A stretch of DNA of 64,000 nt from contig OX344761.1 of assembly GCA_947034895.1 (NCBI GenBank), positions 70,183,839 to 70,247,838 of the forward strand, in the 5' to 3' direction. This DNA is from Rhytidiadelphus loreus (Eukaryota; Streptophyta; Bryopsida; Hypnales; Hylocomiaceae). Each line of letters begins with the position of its first letter. Position 1 is the stretch's first letter. The notes under the pieces are model-generated. The model searched no databases, was not told the DNA's origin, and was given only the letters and a program-made list of their open reading frames with translations. Of this stretch, positions 12,778 through 24,150 are shown piece by piece. A program made the translations under genes and the position numbers.

Positions 12778-14248
12778 CTATTAAGCATAATGTTTTTTAT
12801 GCTTTTTATACAAGACATTCTATGAGCAGGTTATCAATGAAGGTCTAATTCTAAGTTTATGTTGATTTGAAAGATAATTTCACAATTTAGATGAGGTTAA
12901 CTTTTAAATCTTTTCTTTATCCCAAGGTATACACATTGCAAAAGCCTCTTTTGTGACAGCAAATATCTAAATAAATTTGCAAATTCAACTCCAAGATTGT
13001 CATAATTTTATTACATACTCCTTCATTTGATGGAATTTCTATATTAGCAGATAAGAGAAGAAGTCTATGATCTTGTCAAAAAAACTAAAATCCTATTTTT
13101 CAACACTTTTAAGTTTATTTTTAATCTAGAAAAAGGTATTTTAAAATTATGCAAAGATTCATTCTAACATTCTCTTCTTAAAAAATTTAATACATTCAAA
13201 CTACTTTTTTTGTACTTCAATTTTATATTTAATTGAATTTTGTTTAAACTAAAGGCAAACCAAAAATAAAAGGTCTTGGGTGGGGAACATTAGTTTTTTT
13301 AATAAATTCTTCAAAATTAAATTTACTTTCTAAAAATCTATTTTTTGAAAGAGGTGTTTTAAGCCTCTAAATCTTTAAAATTTATTTATTTCCAAATTTT
13401 CCACTAAAAAAATGCTTTAGCAAATGTATAGGTTGAAAGTTGGATATACTAATTAATTTCATTTGAGAAGGAATGGCAATAGGTTGAAAGTTGGATATAC
13501 TATGTTAGAGTTGTAAAAGATGGTGTGGTGAGTTGCATGCACTAAGGTAGATCAACTTGTTACTAGTCACCCAATTTTGACATTTGTTGAACCTTCATGT
13601 TTGACCTTTATATTTGTACAACATATATCATCCATTTCTTGCAAAGTGTATTAATAACTCATTTTCTTAAATTGGAAAGCAATTGGATGCTATTGGAAGA
13701 GAGCAATATTAGATTCATATTAAACGTTAGTTTATATTAGATGGGCTTAGTTGTGAACAAGTGCTTGACAAAACAAGTTGCAGTTGTAGACAATAAAAGA
13801 GGTGCTTTTGGAAAGTTAAAGTTGTGCTTTCAAGACACTCATGCAAGATTAAAGATTAGGATGGGGTGTCACTAATCTTGAACCTTTTTAAGATGGTCAT
13901 GACCCCACCCACCTACCGACAATTTTATATTTTTGCACCAAACGAGTTTGAAAATTAAAAAATTCACATCAATTTCAGTTCTTATTGGATTAATATGAAT
14001 CAACTTGTATTTGATTCCACTCAATTAATTCTCTCTGTGAAAAATACATACAATTATGAGCACTCGCAAAAGATACCCGGGTTGCTAATCTGGGTGGTAA
14101 TAGGCTGGTCGACCTTATAAGGACCTTGCTGATAGCCAGACCTCGCCCTTCCAAAGTTAACTCAAACAAAATAAAAGTAAAAGTTCCCACACTTTCATTC
14201 TGAGGCCCACGTGAATCGAGAGTCCATTTACTCGGACGTCAAAGAGGC
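12778..14248. other. intergenic stretch between convergent genes
   Basis: Separates the + strand seven-exon gene from the - strand TBL gene, so it should hold both 3' UTRs. A 22-base block 'aggttgaaagttggatatac' plus 'ta' occurs twice, near 13430 and 13481. No gene is seen. Confidence 0.45.
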
Positions 14249-17200
14249 TCATCGTCTTCGTCGGCTCACCTCCGTATCCTCTGTGTCCTCCGCGAGCTCC
14301 GCGAGCAGAACCTCGTTCCAAGTGTCCGGAACGCCGGGCAAGCACCAATGCAAGCAATCTTGTCCACCTTTGTCTCTTCCATACTTGGAGACATGGGTTT
14401 CGCCTCGCTCCATCGACAACGCCGTGATGTTCAACAATCTTACATTTGTACCATTCACCGCGCTCTCCGCATTTGCATCCACAGTCACCATCCCCTCTTG
14501 CGCCTTCTTGCCCTCTTCAAATCGAATGGTGTCACATGTTCCGCCCGTGTTCCAATCCCCGTTTCGAAAATGCCGGGGAGAGAGCGACCGGTAGTAGATC
14601 GCCTTGTTGGAGTTTCGCGTCTTTTCATGGATCCAATGGACAATGTTGTGGATCGTCTGGTTGTACGCCACCGGGACGGAAGTGTCGGTGAGGGGTTTGC
14701 CTTTCGTATAGAAGGTGTACCCGTTTTGTCGCTTCTTGCCGCTGTTCCAGTGGTGGCCGGAGTTTAAGATGACGACGTCGAGGTTGTGGAGGTGGTCGGA
14801 GAGGAACTTCTCCGGTCGGTCGAGGTGGACCGCGTTCGTGGATTTGTTCAGGGCTTCGACGCGTGCGAGAGTGACGGACCATTTGAAGATGATGGTGGTG
14901 TTGGTGGCGTCGAAGCGGTGCGCCCAACCGGTGGGGCGGCGAGAGCCGCGTGGCGTGTAGAAGCCGAACGTGGAGGCGACGTCGGTGATAGAGGTGGATT
15001 TCTTGCCGTGTGTGAGCATGCAGAGAAGGGATTGCCATTGTTGACGGCCTAGGGAGTCCCCGACGAACGCCACCACCTTGTTTCGGAGTCTGAAAGCCAA
15101 ACCCCCTAATTCGTCAGAATGGAACCCTACCGCTAACTCTTCCAATCGAAATTACAACCATGCAATCGAAATGTAGCAACGGACTGAATACTGAGCCTTG
15201 AATTTGAAAAGGGAATTTGTGAAGCTAAATTTTTGGGTTCAGTGATAATTGTGAGCCCGAATTCGTCAGAGCAAGCAGTTTTGATTCCTCTCAGGGAACA
15301 ACTAACCCTCCCCACCGGAACCATAACTCCGGCGATCGAAAGGCAGGATCACATTGAACTTTGAGCCTTGAATTTGGAGGAGTGCAGCTAATTTTTAGGG
15401 ATTAGTCATTGTCATCAACCGTACCATGATTGGTCAGAGCAAGCGGTTATGGATCCCTCCAGGTAACAGCTAAATCACCTTATTGAAACCAGAACTACTG
15501 CGATCGAAAGGCAGCAACACTCTGAACTTCGAGCTTAGAATTTGCAGTAGAAATTTGCGAAGCTAATTTTGGGGGGTTTAGTGCTTATGATGAACCATGC
15601 CCTAATTCGTCAGAGTAAGCAGATTGGAAACCTCTGAGATTATAATGAACACCCATGATCGAAGTCGTACACATTGCGATCGAAATGCAGAAAGAACTTT
15701 GAGCTTCGAATTTGAAGAGGAAATGTGTGAGGTTAATTATTAGGGTTTAGTACTTACGTTTCCAGTGCAGCGGAAGCGTTGAAGACTGGCAAGTTGCAGC
15801 CTGCCGGCTGCCACCGATAGCGATCCATCTTCTTGTCAGGGTGGTTGTGAAGGCGGCAAGCCCAATCAGGGGACAACCACATGGTGCACTCTCGGCCGGA
15901 ATACAGCGGGCGCGTCTGGTCCAGCACCCAGGTCCCCACCGTGTAATCACACACCTTCACCTCAGCTTCCTTTTCATGAGCCCCTTTCTCCACATCTGTC
16001 CTGAATCGAGCTTCGTCATCCTCCACATCTAAACGTAGATTCTCACGAATATTGTCGTCTGGACCCTCTGCATCTGCTACCTCAGCTTGTTTACCATCTT
16101 CCACAGCTGAGGAGATACTGTCATCCACCTTGGAGTCATCCTTATTTTCCAGAAGTTGAAGTTCGCCAGACAATTGAGTAGCCCCGCTCGACTTTCTCCT
16201 CCGTTTGGGCTGATTATTGGCGTTAGTACCATTTTGATTTATCCTGCTCTGTTTCTCTGAATCAGATACCTGACCTGTCACCTCCTCCAACGTGTTATTC
16301 TCAGTGCCGGTGGGCTCCTCAAGCTGCAACGTAGAATTAAAATTCAACTTAGTCGAGTTTTTGCTCATTGCTTTCTCTGTCACCGCTGCATTTTCTGTCT
16401 CGGAGGTCGCCTCTGGTTCAGCTACGTCGTTGGAGCGCTGCTGGCTCTCCAAGGGTGCGATGGCTTCAAGTTCGGTGGTACTCTGAGTTCTATTCGTAGT
16501 TGGGATGTCTGTAGTGAACTTGTCTGCTGCTACTGTGGTGGGTTCCTTCTCTTCGGCAATAATTCTCGTCATGTTCTTTTTCTGTGACAGATCTGTGAAG
16601 CTTTGGCCGTCTGGCGTGGTTTCCCTTTCTTCTGTTAGGTCTGTACCTGGAGAATCACAGTTTCATGGGAAACGTTAGCAAAATAGTTGATCAACGATAA
16701 CAAACGGAAGTCTCCTAATGAATTGAACTCGAATGATTGCCTGTCCCGGATTTTGTAGCAGCTTTTGGGACTGATTGAAGAAACTCGGATTCAATTATTG
16801 TGACAGAAGTTGCTCCAATTGGCCCACCACCCTACTCACCCACATCCGAGGACGAAGAATCCTTGTTGGGTCCGTACGAAGGCGTCGTCTTGTTCTCATT
16901 TCCATCGGTGCCTGCCAAATCACCTGAGACACGTCGTAATAATTATGGTAAGTGTTGATCTGTTGTGTTCGCTAAGACCTGGCATTATGGTCAAGCAGAC
17001 ATCAATGGTTTCTGGAAGGTAGTTTTTGCAAACAGATTATAAGTTGGAGCAGAACTCAGTGATCTTCGCCATCTCAAGAACATAAAACAGTGACGCACCT
17101 CGTGTGTTTCCCAACGAAGGAAATCTTTGTTGAGATGGCTCGTAGCTCTTGGCCAGGTCCTCCAGGTCACTTCTTGGCCCTGTGATCACCAACACCAACA

Positions 17201-18218
17201 CCAAAACAGGTTAGATTCCCGAATCAATCCCGAAGCAGAAATCCAAGCCTCATCTCTCATGATAAAGCCTGCAGTATGAATTCTGCAATATGATAGGGAT
17301 CAAAACGAAAATAACAGAAGATTCAAGCTGGAGCCGGGTGGTCCACTACAGCGTCCAACGAAAATTTCTATCAAGCTGATGGACCTGGACTGCACAATAT
17401 GGCTACCATCGTGCTCTCATGCGACTAAACTCATAATGCCAAGCTTGAGTTTCGAGAGAACTGTATAACTGCATTGGCTTGGCCTAAGGTTGTAATCTAT
17501 ACCCCAGAAATTAAGAAGTGTACAATCATCTGGAAGTTCGCGATTCAAGGAAACAACTTGGCATTGTATTCAACAACCGAGCTTGCATAATTCCAGAATT
17601 GCGTTCCTAAATTCTGAGAGGACTAGTTCTTTTGAAAAAAGAGAGAATTCTGTTCTGCCCAATTTGGTAACAAATTTGCAAATTGTCGGTCAAGGAACTG
17701 GAGGCTCAACACACCTATTGCGTTGGCTTTTGAAAGGAATTGTCAGAATTCATAACTACAAAGAGAAAAAACATGAACGAGCATTCCTTGCGGGCCAAAT
17801 TATGTACTCTTTCGAATTACAGTTGCAGACCTTGTTAGATTGAAAAAGAAGGGGTGAATTAATGATTCATGCCTTGAATTGGTGGTTGGCAAGCATATTA
17901 TTTTTGTGGTTCAATCACAATTCGGAAAAAGTGTAGAATCTAAGGATACCTTCAAAAGCAGAATTCTGTTTCCTTTTCAGTTCCAAACATTCACAGAATA
18001 GATCGAGATTGATTTGAGGCTTGATAGTGCAATTGTTTCAGAGAACAGACATACATACCAGCGAAGCTCTGAATCGGCGACTCGAGGGCGACGCCATGAC
18101 CGGCGTTGAGAGCAAAAGGAGAAATTTCCCAAAGCAGCACCACCGCCATACTGGCCACCATCGCCAACATGAGCAGCATCGTCTGCATCCCTCGGTTCAT
18201 CCCACGCCGCCCCTCCAT
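14249..18218 (-). CDS. TBL: TRICHOME BIREFRINGENCE-LIKE O-acetyltransferase
   Basis: Exons on the minus strand: 18218-18059, 16646-15758, 15089-14249, GT-AG introns, 629 residues. TBL proteins acetylate cell-wall polysaccharides in the Golgi. Residues 12-29 form a signal-anchor helix, followed by a long acidic, Ser/Thr-rich linker to about 285. The TBL domain begins at Cys286 (CDYTVGTWV) and includes YRWQPAGCNLP. The PC-esterase (DUF231) domain has the GDS nucleophile motif at 360-362 (VAFVGDSLGRQQW) and the DCLHWCLPGVPDTWNE block, with Asp594 and His597 as the expected acid-base pair. All catalytic landmarks are intact. The linker is long for the family but not unprecedented. The start is the ATG at 18218; the upstream in-frame TTG is not used. 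Substrate (xylan, mannan, pectin) cannot be told from this sequence. Confidence 0.93.
15090..15757 (-). repeat. TBL intron 2 built of four tandem units
   Basis: Units start near 15108, 15260, 15429 and 15604, each with a variant of 'aattcgtcagagcaagc', then 'gcgatcgaaaggcag', then 'ttgaatttg' and 'tagggtttagt'. Spacing is about 150-175 bases and the units have diverged substantially. The functional donor sits in the unit at 15757; related donor-like sequence in the other units is mutated. Confidence 0.8.
16647..18058 (-). other. TBL intron 1
   Basis: 1.4-kb intron with donor GTATGT after the membrane anchor exon and a CTCCAG acceptor. It is GC-richer than the neighbouring intergenic DNA, and about 16855-17390 is duplicated at 725-1125. 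No independent gene is seen inside. Confidence 0.7.
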
Positions 18219-18840
18219 CTTGAAACTAAGCAACTTCGTGGCTCTCTCTCCAGACCTGCAACAATTGCTAAGACCTTACAAAGCCAATTCTCTCTTAAAT
18301 TCTTCAATTCAATTGCAAGTACCGAAGATTGCAATTAGTGCTGTAGGTGAGTCTTCCATTGTTAGTTTTGTAGTTTGCAGTCGATTGTTTGTGAATCCGG
18401 ACATGGTGGTGGTGTCCAACGATGGAAGCATGGAAATCAGTGATCTGGTGGCTTGACAATGATTTGGGACGGGAGAATTGATGATTGAGATGATTGATCA
18501 GGGCGGCAGGTCGATCTGGGCTTGACTTCAGTTGAGGTGGCAGTGTTCACTTTTACTTCTAGTCGTTTTACTTTTCTCCGTTTTTTGAATACTTTGGAAT
18601 TTGTTTTATTTCAATAGGGAAAGAGAAAAGTAGACAAGGAAAGAGTAATCCACTCAAGTGTGGAACTCTTTATTTTGAGCCCTTTTTGATATGCAAGACC
18701 ACTCATCATATAATCTAAGCATGTGATGATAGCTAAAAAAAGAAAAGAGATTTGGTCCTTTTCTTAGTAGGCCAACGTGAATCACGAGTGTGTTTCTTCT
18801 ACATATACAAATCTTACAAATTAATTAATCAACCCTCTAA
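18219..18840. other. TBL 5' flank
   Basis: Upstream of the TBL start on the minus strand, so it should contain 5' UTR and promoter. No specific element could be assigned. Confidence 0.4.
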
Positions 18841-18849
18841 ATCTTAAAT

Positions 18850-19060
18850 AAATAAATAAAACACTTGATTTGCCCACCCACCCCCAAAACCGAAACCAAA
18901 TTTTTTTAAATATGGATACAATATATGAAATATATACGGAATACATGTGGGCATCATATTTAGAATACTAAATATTGATAAGGTACAATATATGGATATA
19001 TGTACAAGATATGAGATATGGAATACAATTGTTAATCCCATATCGATTGTAGTTTAATAT
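18850..19060 (-). repeat. degenerate ATATGGATA repeat, minus-strand copy
   Basis: Runs of 'atatggata'-like and 'gatatgg' variants follow a C-rich patch 'cccacccacccccaaaacc'. Read on the minus strand this gives the same order as the family at 3690-3960: degenerate pyrimidine-rich repeats and then a G-rich tail. Confidence 0.5.
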
Positions 19061-19377
19061 ATTCAGAAAAAATATAGATAGGGGGTAATGAAAAAGTATC
19101 ATCAATTCACTCACTTATCAACTTACTCTCTCAATGACTTATTTCAACATTTTTGACAAAGGGAATTCAATCTTCTTCTTTTTTGGAAGGGAGGTGCAAT
19201 TTTTAACTAATTTTATGTGGGATACCAAACATTGTATGTAGAAACATATGCATAGAAAAACAATGTGTGTTTCTTATAGTGTAACTTGATTACATCACTT
19301 TGTCTTTATCATATTTGCATGTATACTAGTATACTTTTGTGGTTGTCTTTTGAGTGGATAGTGAGGAATAAGTTCCA

Positions 19378-19441
19378 GATCAAATTATTTTTCAAAAACC
19401 CTCATTTTATTTTGGGGGGGTTCTGAAAAATAATTTGATCG
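19378..19441. repeat. short inverted repeat
   Basis: 'gatcaaattatttttcaaaa' faces 'tgaaaaataatttgatc' across a G-run loop, making a 17- to 20-base stem. Function unknown. Confidence 0.6.
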
Positions 19442-19550
19442 GAAAATCTCAAAATCCCAGTACCCCCTTCAGTCTTGTATTTTTGAAGTACCCCCTTCAT
19501 CGGAAAATCTCAAAATCCTAGTACCCCCTTCAGTCTTGTATTTTTGAAAA
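19440..19550 (+). repeat. 60-bp tandem duplication
   Basis: The block beginning 'cggaaaatctcaaaatcc' and containing 'agtacccccttcagtcttg' occurs twice in tandem, at 19440 and 19500, with one substitution in the first 48 bases. Confidence 0.85.
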
Positions 19551-19559
19551 CAAAGTCGT

Positions 19560-19745
19560 TTGACAATCAATATGGGATAATCCATATCCATTTTCCGTAT
19601 CCATTTTCCGTATTTGTATACATACGGTATACGTATGATATCATAATACTTGTATCAGGATCAATGGCAGGGAAAAGGATGTTTTTATTTTTTTTCAAAA
19701 ACAATCAATGGCTACTAATTTTTTGGAGGAGGGAGGGGGCTAATT
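19560..19745 (+). repeat. copy of the CCGTAT/G-tail dispersed repeat
   Basis: Contains 'atccatatccattttccgta' blocks, then 'caatcaatggctacta', then 'ttggaggagggaggggg'. Same organisation as 3690-3960 and 33745-33990. Confidence 0.6.
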
Positions 19746-20371
19746 AATTGAGCAGGAAGTGTTCCTCTCTTTTCAATGGATAGTATGCCATGTGCTATTG
19801 CCACAACCATTATTAATATATCATTTGAAATGGCTACAATAGAGATGGTCAGTTCTATAATAAATCTCCTTTCATATCCATAATTGTTTTATTCTTTAAA
19901 TTGTATGTAGCACAAATGTTAATATTATGTGTGATATCAATTTTTGCATTATGTTTTTTTTTTTAAATTTGTTTGGCATATGAAAATAGTATGCCAAAAA
20001 TATTTTAAAATAAAAATAAAAGTAAAAGTAAAAAGCTAAAATTGAAACTCTAAAAGTTAAAGGAAAGGTAAGTAGATTTTCTAAAACATCCTTAAAACAA
20101 ACAATAATTTAATTTTGTGTATTCTTGTAAAGATCAAGTCATAGATCATGATAGAGCTAAGTACAACTTGTCTCCATGCCATTTTTGAGCTTCTTAGAAA
20201 TGAGGTATTGAACAAGCCCAAGATACATTAAAAAATTAAAAAATGTATTGCAACATGCATAGGGTCATTTTTAACAATCAGTCAATCACAACATCAATAA
20301 AACCCCTCTTTCCATGATAAAATTACCAAGTACTAGCATGTACAAAGAATCTCATCCTCCTTTCATTCTAA

Positions 20372-20758
20372 GAGCATCCCCACTAGTGGCTTCCTATCCC
20401 TAAAAATGTTACATCCAAATAGAAAAGACCCCACCAACATTCCCTATCCCTAAAAATGTAGGGAGGGGGTGTCTAAATTCCCCATATGGGATTCATGATG
20501 GATAGGGAACTCAAATAGAGTAATCCCCAAACCTCTTTTCACCTTTCCAACATGAGTTATACTTCATTGATTTGTAGGATTACTATTCATTTGACTTTGT
20601 TACTATTTCTATAGTTTCGTTTTGACTCCTCCCTACCTCTATTTAGTAATAAGTTGAAAATTTAGAGTAGAACTAGTAGGGGCTTGCCTTCCCTATCCCC
20701 ATCTTTGCTCCCCTTCATCCCAATGGAGATAGGGAAGCCACTTGGTAGAAATGCTCTC
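20372..20758. mobile_element. MITE-like element with GAGCATC ends
   Basis: Ends 'gagcatccccactagtggct' and its near-inverse 'agccacttggtagaaatgctc' enclose about 385 bp; internal blocks 'tccctatccc' and 'gatagggaa' are also inverted. No clean target duplication was found, so the superfamily is left open. Confidence 0.6.
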
Positions 20759-21559
20759 AATATGAGAGGGCTTAGGCAAAACTCATGAGCGAGTAAGTAG
20801 TATCATTCTAATTTTTTGAAGAGTTTTGAAATTACTCCAAGAGGTTGTAGACTTCACTTGTGTCCATCAGCTTTTCTCTTTTTTGGCACCATGGGCCCCA
20901 GATTGCACTATTTCAAAATAAATGTCTATTCTTTGCCAAATAAAAGTAATCTTTTTTCACCCATTTTTGTTCATTTCTATTAAAAACGTAGATGAAATCA
21001 ACAAATTTGGATGATAAAGTGTATGAATATGACTAAAAAGTGTTTTTTGGTCCAAAAGATGGATGAATGTAGAAATACAATGCTTCACCTGACTTTAAGT
21101 GATTGCCATCTTGGCACTTTTTTCAAAAAGTTAAAAAAGGGCTAGTGCCCATCCTCAAAACCACATACACAATTTCAATGTAAAGTTAGCAAGGTGCAAC
21201 AGGGGTCTCATCAGTCCACAAGCACTTGTCATTGCTTTCACTAGAAGATCAAATCAAGCAATCGGCCCAAATCAAATAACCAACACAAAATTAAAAAAAC
21301 CAGTTGATTACTGTTTCACGGTAGTGTAGCCATACTGCTCGAGTAAACGTAACTCAAGCCACAACAAGCAACTACATAATGAAAAAATTCCGTCAAATTG
21401 TCCAAGTGCTAGACTACAAAAAAAAAATGCAACATAATTGTTCATGCCCCTTCCTAAATAAAGTGCTGGCAAAAATTTTGAACGGTGCTTGAACAACTTT
21501 GTAATAGTGTAATGTAGATTGAACTCTCTCGTTACCCCATAAACGACGTTGAAGATATT

Positions 21560-21785
21560 TTCTAGCCAATGAATAATAAAGAATTTGTCCATGTGGGACA
21601 GAAGTGTAACTATTCATCCTCTATTCATCCTCTAAATTTTGTGTGAAAGGGAACATCTTCTACAATAGTTTGACTTCCAATGAGTGCTTTTACATTTTTT
21701 TAAGCCAACAATTCACAAGGTTCCAAAACAACTGATTTCCATGGTCACTAGCTTGTCGTTTAAGGGTTACAGTGTATTTTAAATA
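21560..21785 (+). repeat. dispersed repeat, copy 1
   Basis: Shares ordered blocks with 38755-38928: 'gacagaagtg.aactattcatcct', 'tagtttgacttccaat.a.tgctttt' and 'tttaagggtta'. Both copies end near the sequence TTTAAGGGTTA. Element class unknown. Confidence 0.6.
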
Positions 21786-22107
21786 GTAGAAAATTCAAAT
21801 CCAATTCAATAGGAATGGCAACTCTAAGATTTGGGCAATTGATTGCTTAATCAATAGTATTGATGTCTTAAAATACAACAAATCTTTTCAACCCTCTCCA
21901 TTTCCAATATGTGTGGGAGGGTGGTAATCAATGAGCCATCTTTTGAAAAAGTTCTCTTCTCAAAAAGATATAAAATAAAATAATTATAGTATGAGGTTCA
22001 TAAGAGAAAATACTTCATTGATATTTGTCTACATACGTCATGCTAATTTTCCTTTTTCTCTTATAGGACCAACTAGAAGTAGAAAAAGTCTTGAGATTGA
22101 TTCTTAA

Positions 22108-24150
22108 CCCCGGAAGGACCAAAGTGCGTTTTTTGGCAAACATAGCAAGTTTGGGTAGCTCACTAAAAATGGGATTTTTCTTTTTTTTCTTTTAAATTTT
22201 CACACAACATGTACCCAAGGATTAGCTTTAAGGTCCAATGATTTTTATAACTTTTGACTAGATGGTTAAAAAGTAATGGTATGATATGTAGTTTTCATTT
22301 CTTAGCAAGCAACCCAAGCATCAAAAAAAACTTCTTTAAAAATCATCTAAAAAAAGAAAAATTGAAATTGGTGTTGAAGAAGGCTAATGACCTAATCGGA
22401 AATTACCCTATTAGTATAATAAGTTCGTTCCAAGGGAGATTGTCAAGTAGGAAATCTATGCTAATAGGTTCAATAATCCAATTTGGAAATCCATAGCCAA
22501 AAACAATACTACAATGACATTGCACATACACACGACATCAATTCGGCTGAAATACATTTCTATAAAAAATTCCGAATTGGTAATTAAATCACTGTTACAA
22601 ATTCAACAATAATATCACAAATTAATCTTTCAATACACTCTCACAACTTATCTTGCAAATCATCCTTTATACTCTAATCGCTATCCTAATTGGAATCTAA
22701 TTTTCAACACTCCCAACATTCCAACTAGGCTCTAATAATCCTTCACAGCTTCAACTAAGCCTAATTTAAAATTATTGCTCCTATCACTATTTTTCATCTT
22801 TCAGCACAAACTTTCTTTAATTCAACAATTAGCATCCTTCTTCAATTATCTTGTGACTTGGATAATTTTCTCTCACTTCATCTGCACATCACATGCACCG
22901 CCATGCACTGACACACACATATCCCGACTAGGACACAAACACAAACATACACACACTCCGATCCAACCCTGGATCAACACAAATACACTCCCCAACTGGG
23001 AAATCTCCCACAAAACAAAATACACAGCCTCACTGACTGGGACTCGCACTAGCTTCACTCGTTGTGGGTCCCGAAAAATGAACTCAATTCAGGACCTAAT
23101 AGGACTCACAAAGACGGTTACTACTTGGAGAAGACAACCAACTAACAACAACCTCCGATTTGGATTTGATACGACACCAACAATGATACCAATTTCACTC
23201 AACCCGCCAGCATTCATCCAATTCGGCTAAAAATACAATTAATTCAAAACCAAACACTAACCTAATTGGCATTCATTATTGACTCACCAACTTGGAAAAG
23301 ACAACCCACCAACCAACCGGACAACAAGACAATTTCCAATTGGAACTAATTCAAATGACCAAAACACCCAATTTGACTCCACAATTCACTAACTACTCTC
23401 AACTAACTACAAAATGCACTCCAATTAGCTCAAAAAAAAGACAAAAATTCACATCCAACCAGGTTATCTACAATTGGTTTTCTAGATTTATATGTACATG
23501 AAAATCTTTCAATCATTTCATTTTGATGAATGAGATGAAAGTTATGACGAGTTTTAGTTGTGGGTAGTTATGGAATCTCTACTCTAAAATACACTTTGTA
23601 ATCCTTTATTTAACTCAATTTTCAATATTTTGGGAAAAAAACAAAAACATTAGTTGAAAAATGTTTATTAAAACCTTACAACCATTGGAATTGGCATTTA
23701 TCAATTCCATAAATAAATTGTTAACATCTAGTATTTTTGAATCATTTTCTACATACTTCTTTCTGCTTACTATTTTTTTCCTACATGTTGTACAATTCCA
23801 AATGATCTAAACTTTTTCAAGCACGTAGCCAACTTGCCTTGAAGAATAAATCCAAATAATTACAACCATTTTGGACATTTTGTCATAATGATTAAACCTT
23901 GTGAAGTGCAACTGCCCGATTTTTTGCAGGGCCCAAAAAAAGATTTTTGTCACTTCAAATGCTAATATCTTGCAATGTATACGGTGGAAATTTCTTTAAA
24001 AATTTCCAAGTCTCTTCAAACCATCTTACTGCAAGATCTTACGGTTATATGTGTCCAAAAATGTTTTTTTTTCTAAAATTTGGTGCTTGTACTAAAAATG
24101 GCAGTTTTGGAATGTTTTTGGTGAAAACATAGTCAAAAACATGTAGGGGG
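22108..24150 (+). mobile_element. TTAA-flanked element, interrupted copy
   Basis: The left end CCCCGGAAGGACC follows TTAA (22104-22107); the right end is GTAGGGGG followed by TAAA, a one-base variant of TTAA. Internal sequence aligns over most of its length with 45825-46731, for example 'ttttctagatttatat' and 'gatgaaagttatgagagttttag'-like blocks. Without the nested insertion at 22373-23471 it is about 940 bp, close to the 907 bp of the other copy. Confidence 0.65.
22373..23471. mobile_element. 1.1-kb C-rich insertion with 7-bp direct repeats
   Basis: The uninterrupted relative at 45825-46731 reads 'gaaattggttttctagattt'. Here the same sequence is split, with AATTGGT on both sides (22366-22372 and 23472-23478), which marks a target duplication. 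The insert starts GTTGAAGAAGG and ends GGTTATCTAC. Its + strand is rich in A and C and poor in G. There is no coding frame with recognisable protein and no poly-A tail at either end. Class unknown. Confidence 0.7.

Noticed and set aside
12432..12818. 128-codon frame on the minus strand
   Set aside because: It is antisense to exon 7 of the seven-exon gene, which has matching splice phases.
14348..15052. Several overlapping open frames on both strands within TBL exon 3
   Set aside because: They are shadows of the GC-rich TBL coding exon; only the minus-strand frame has GDS and DCLHWCLPGVPDTWNE.
22775..23230. 151-codon frame inside the C-rich insertion
   Set aside because: Composition follows the strand skew (Thr/Pro/Asn/His rich), with no family resemblance or splice context.
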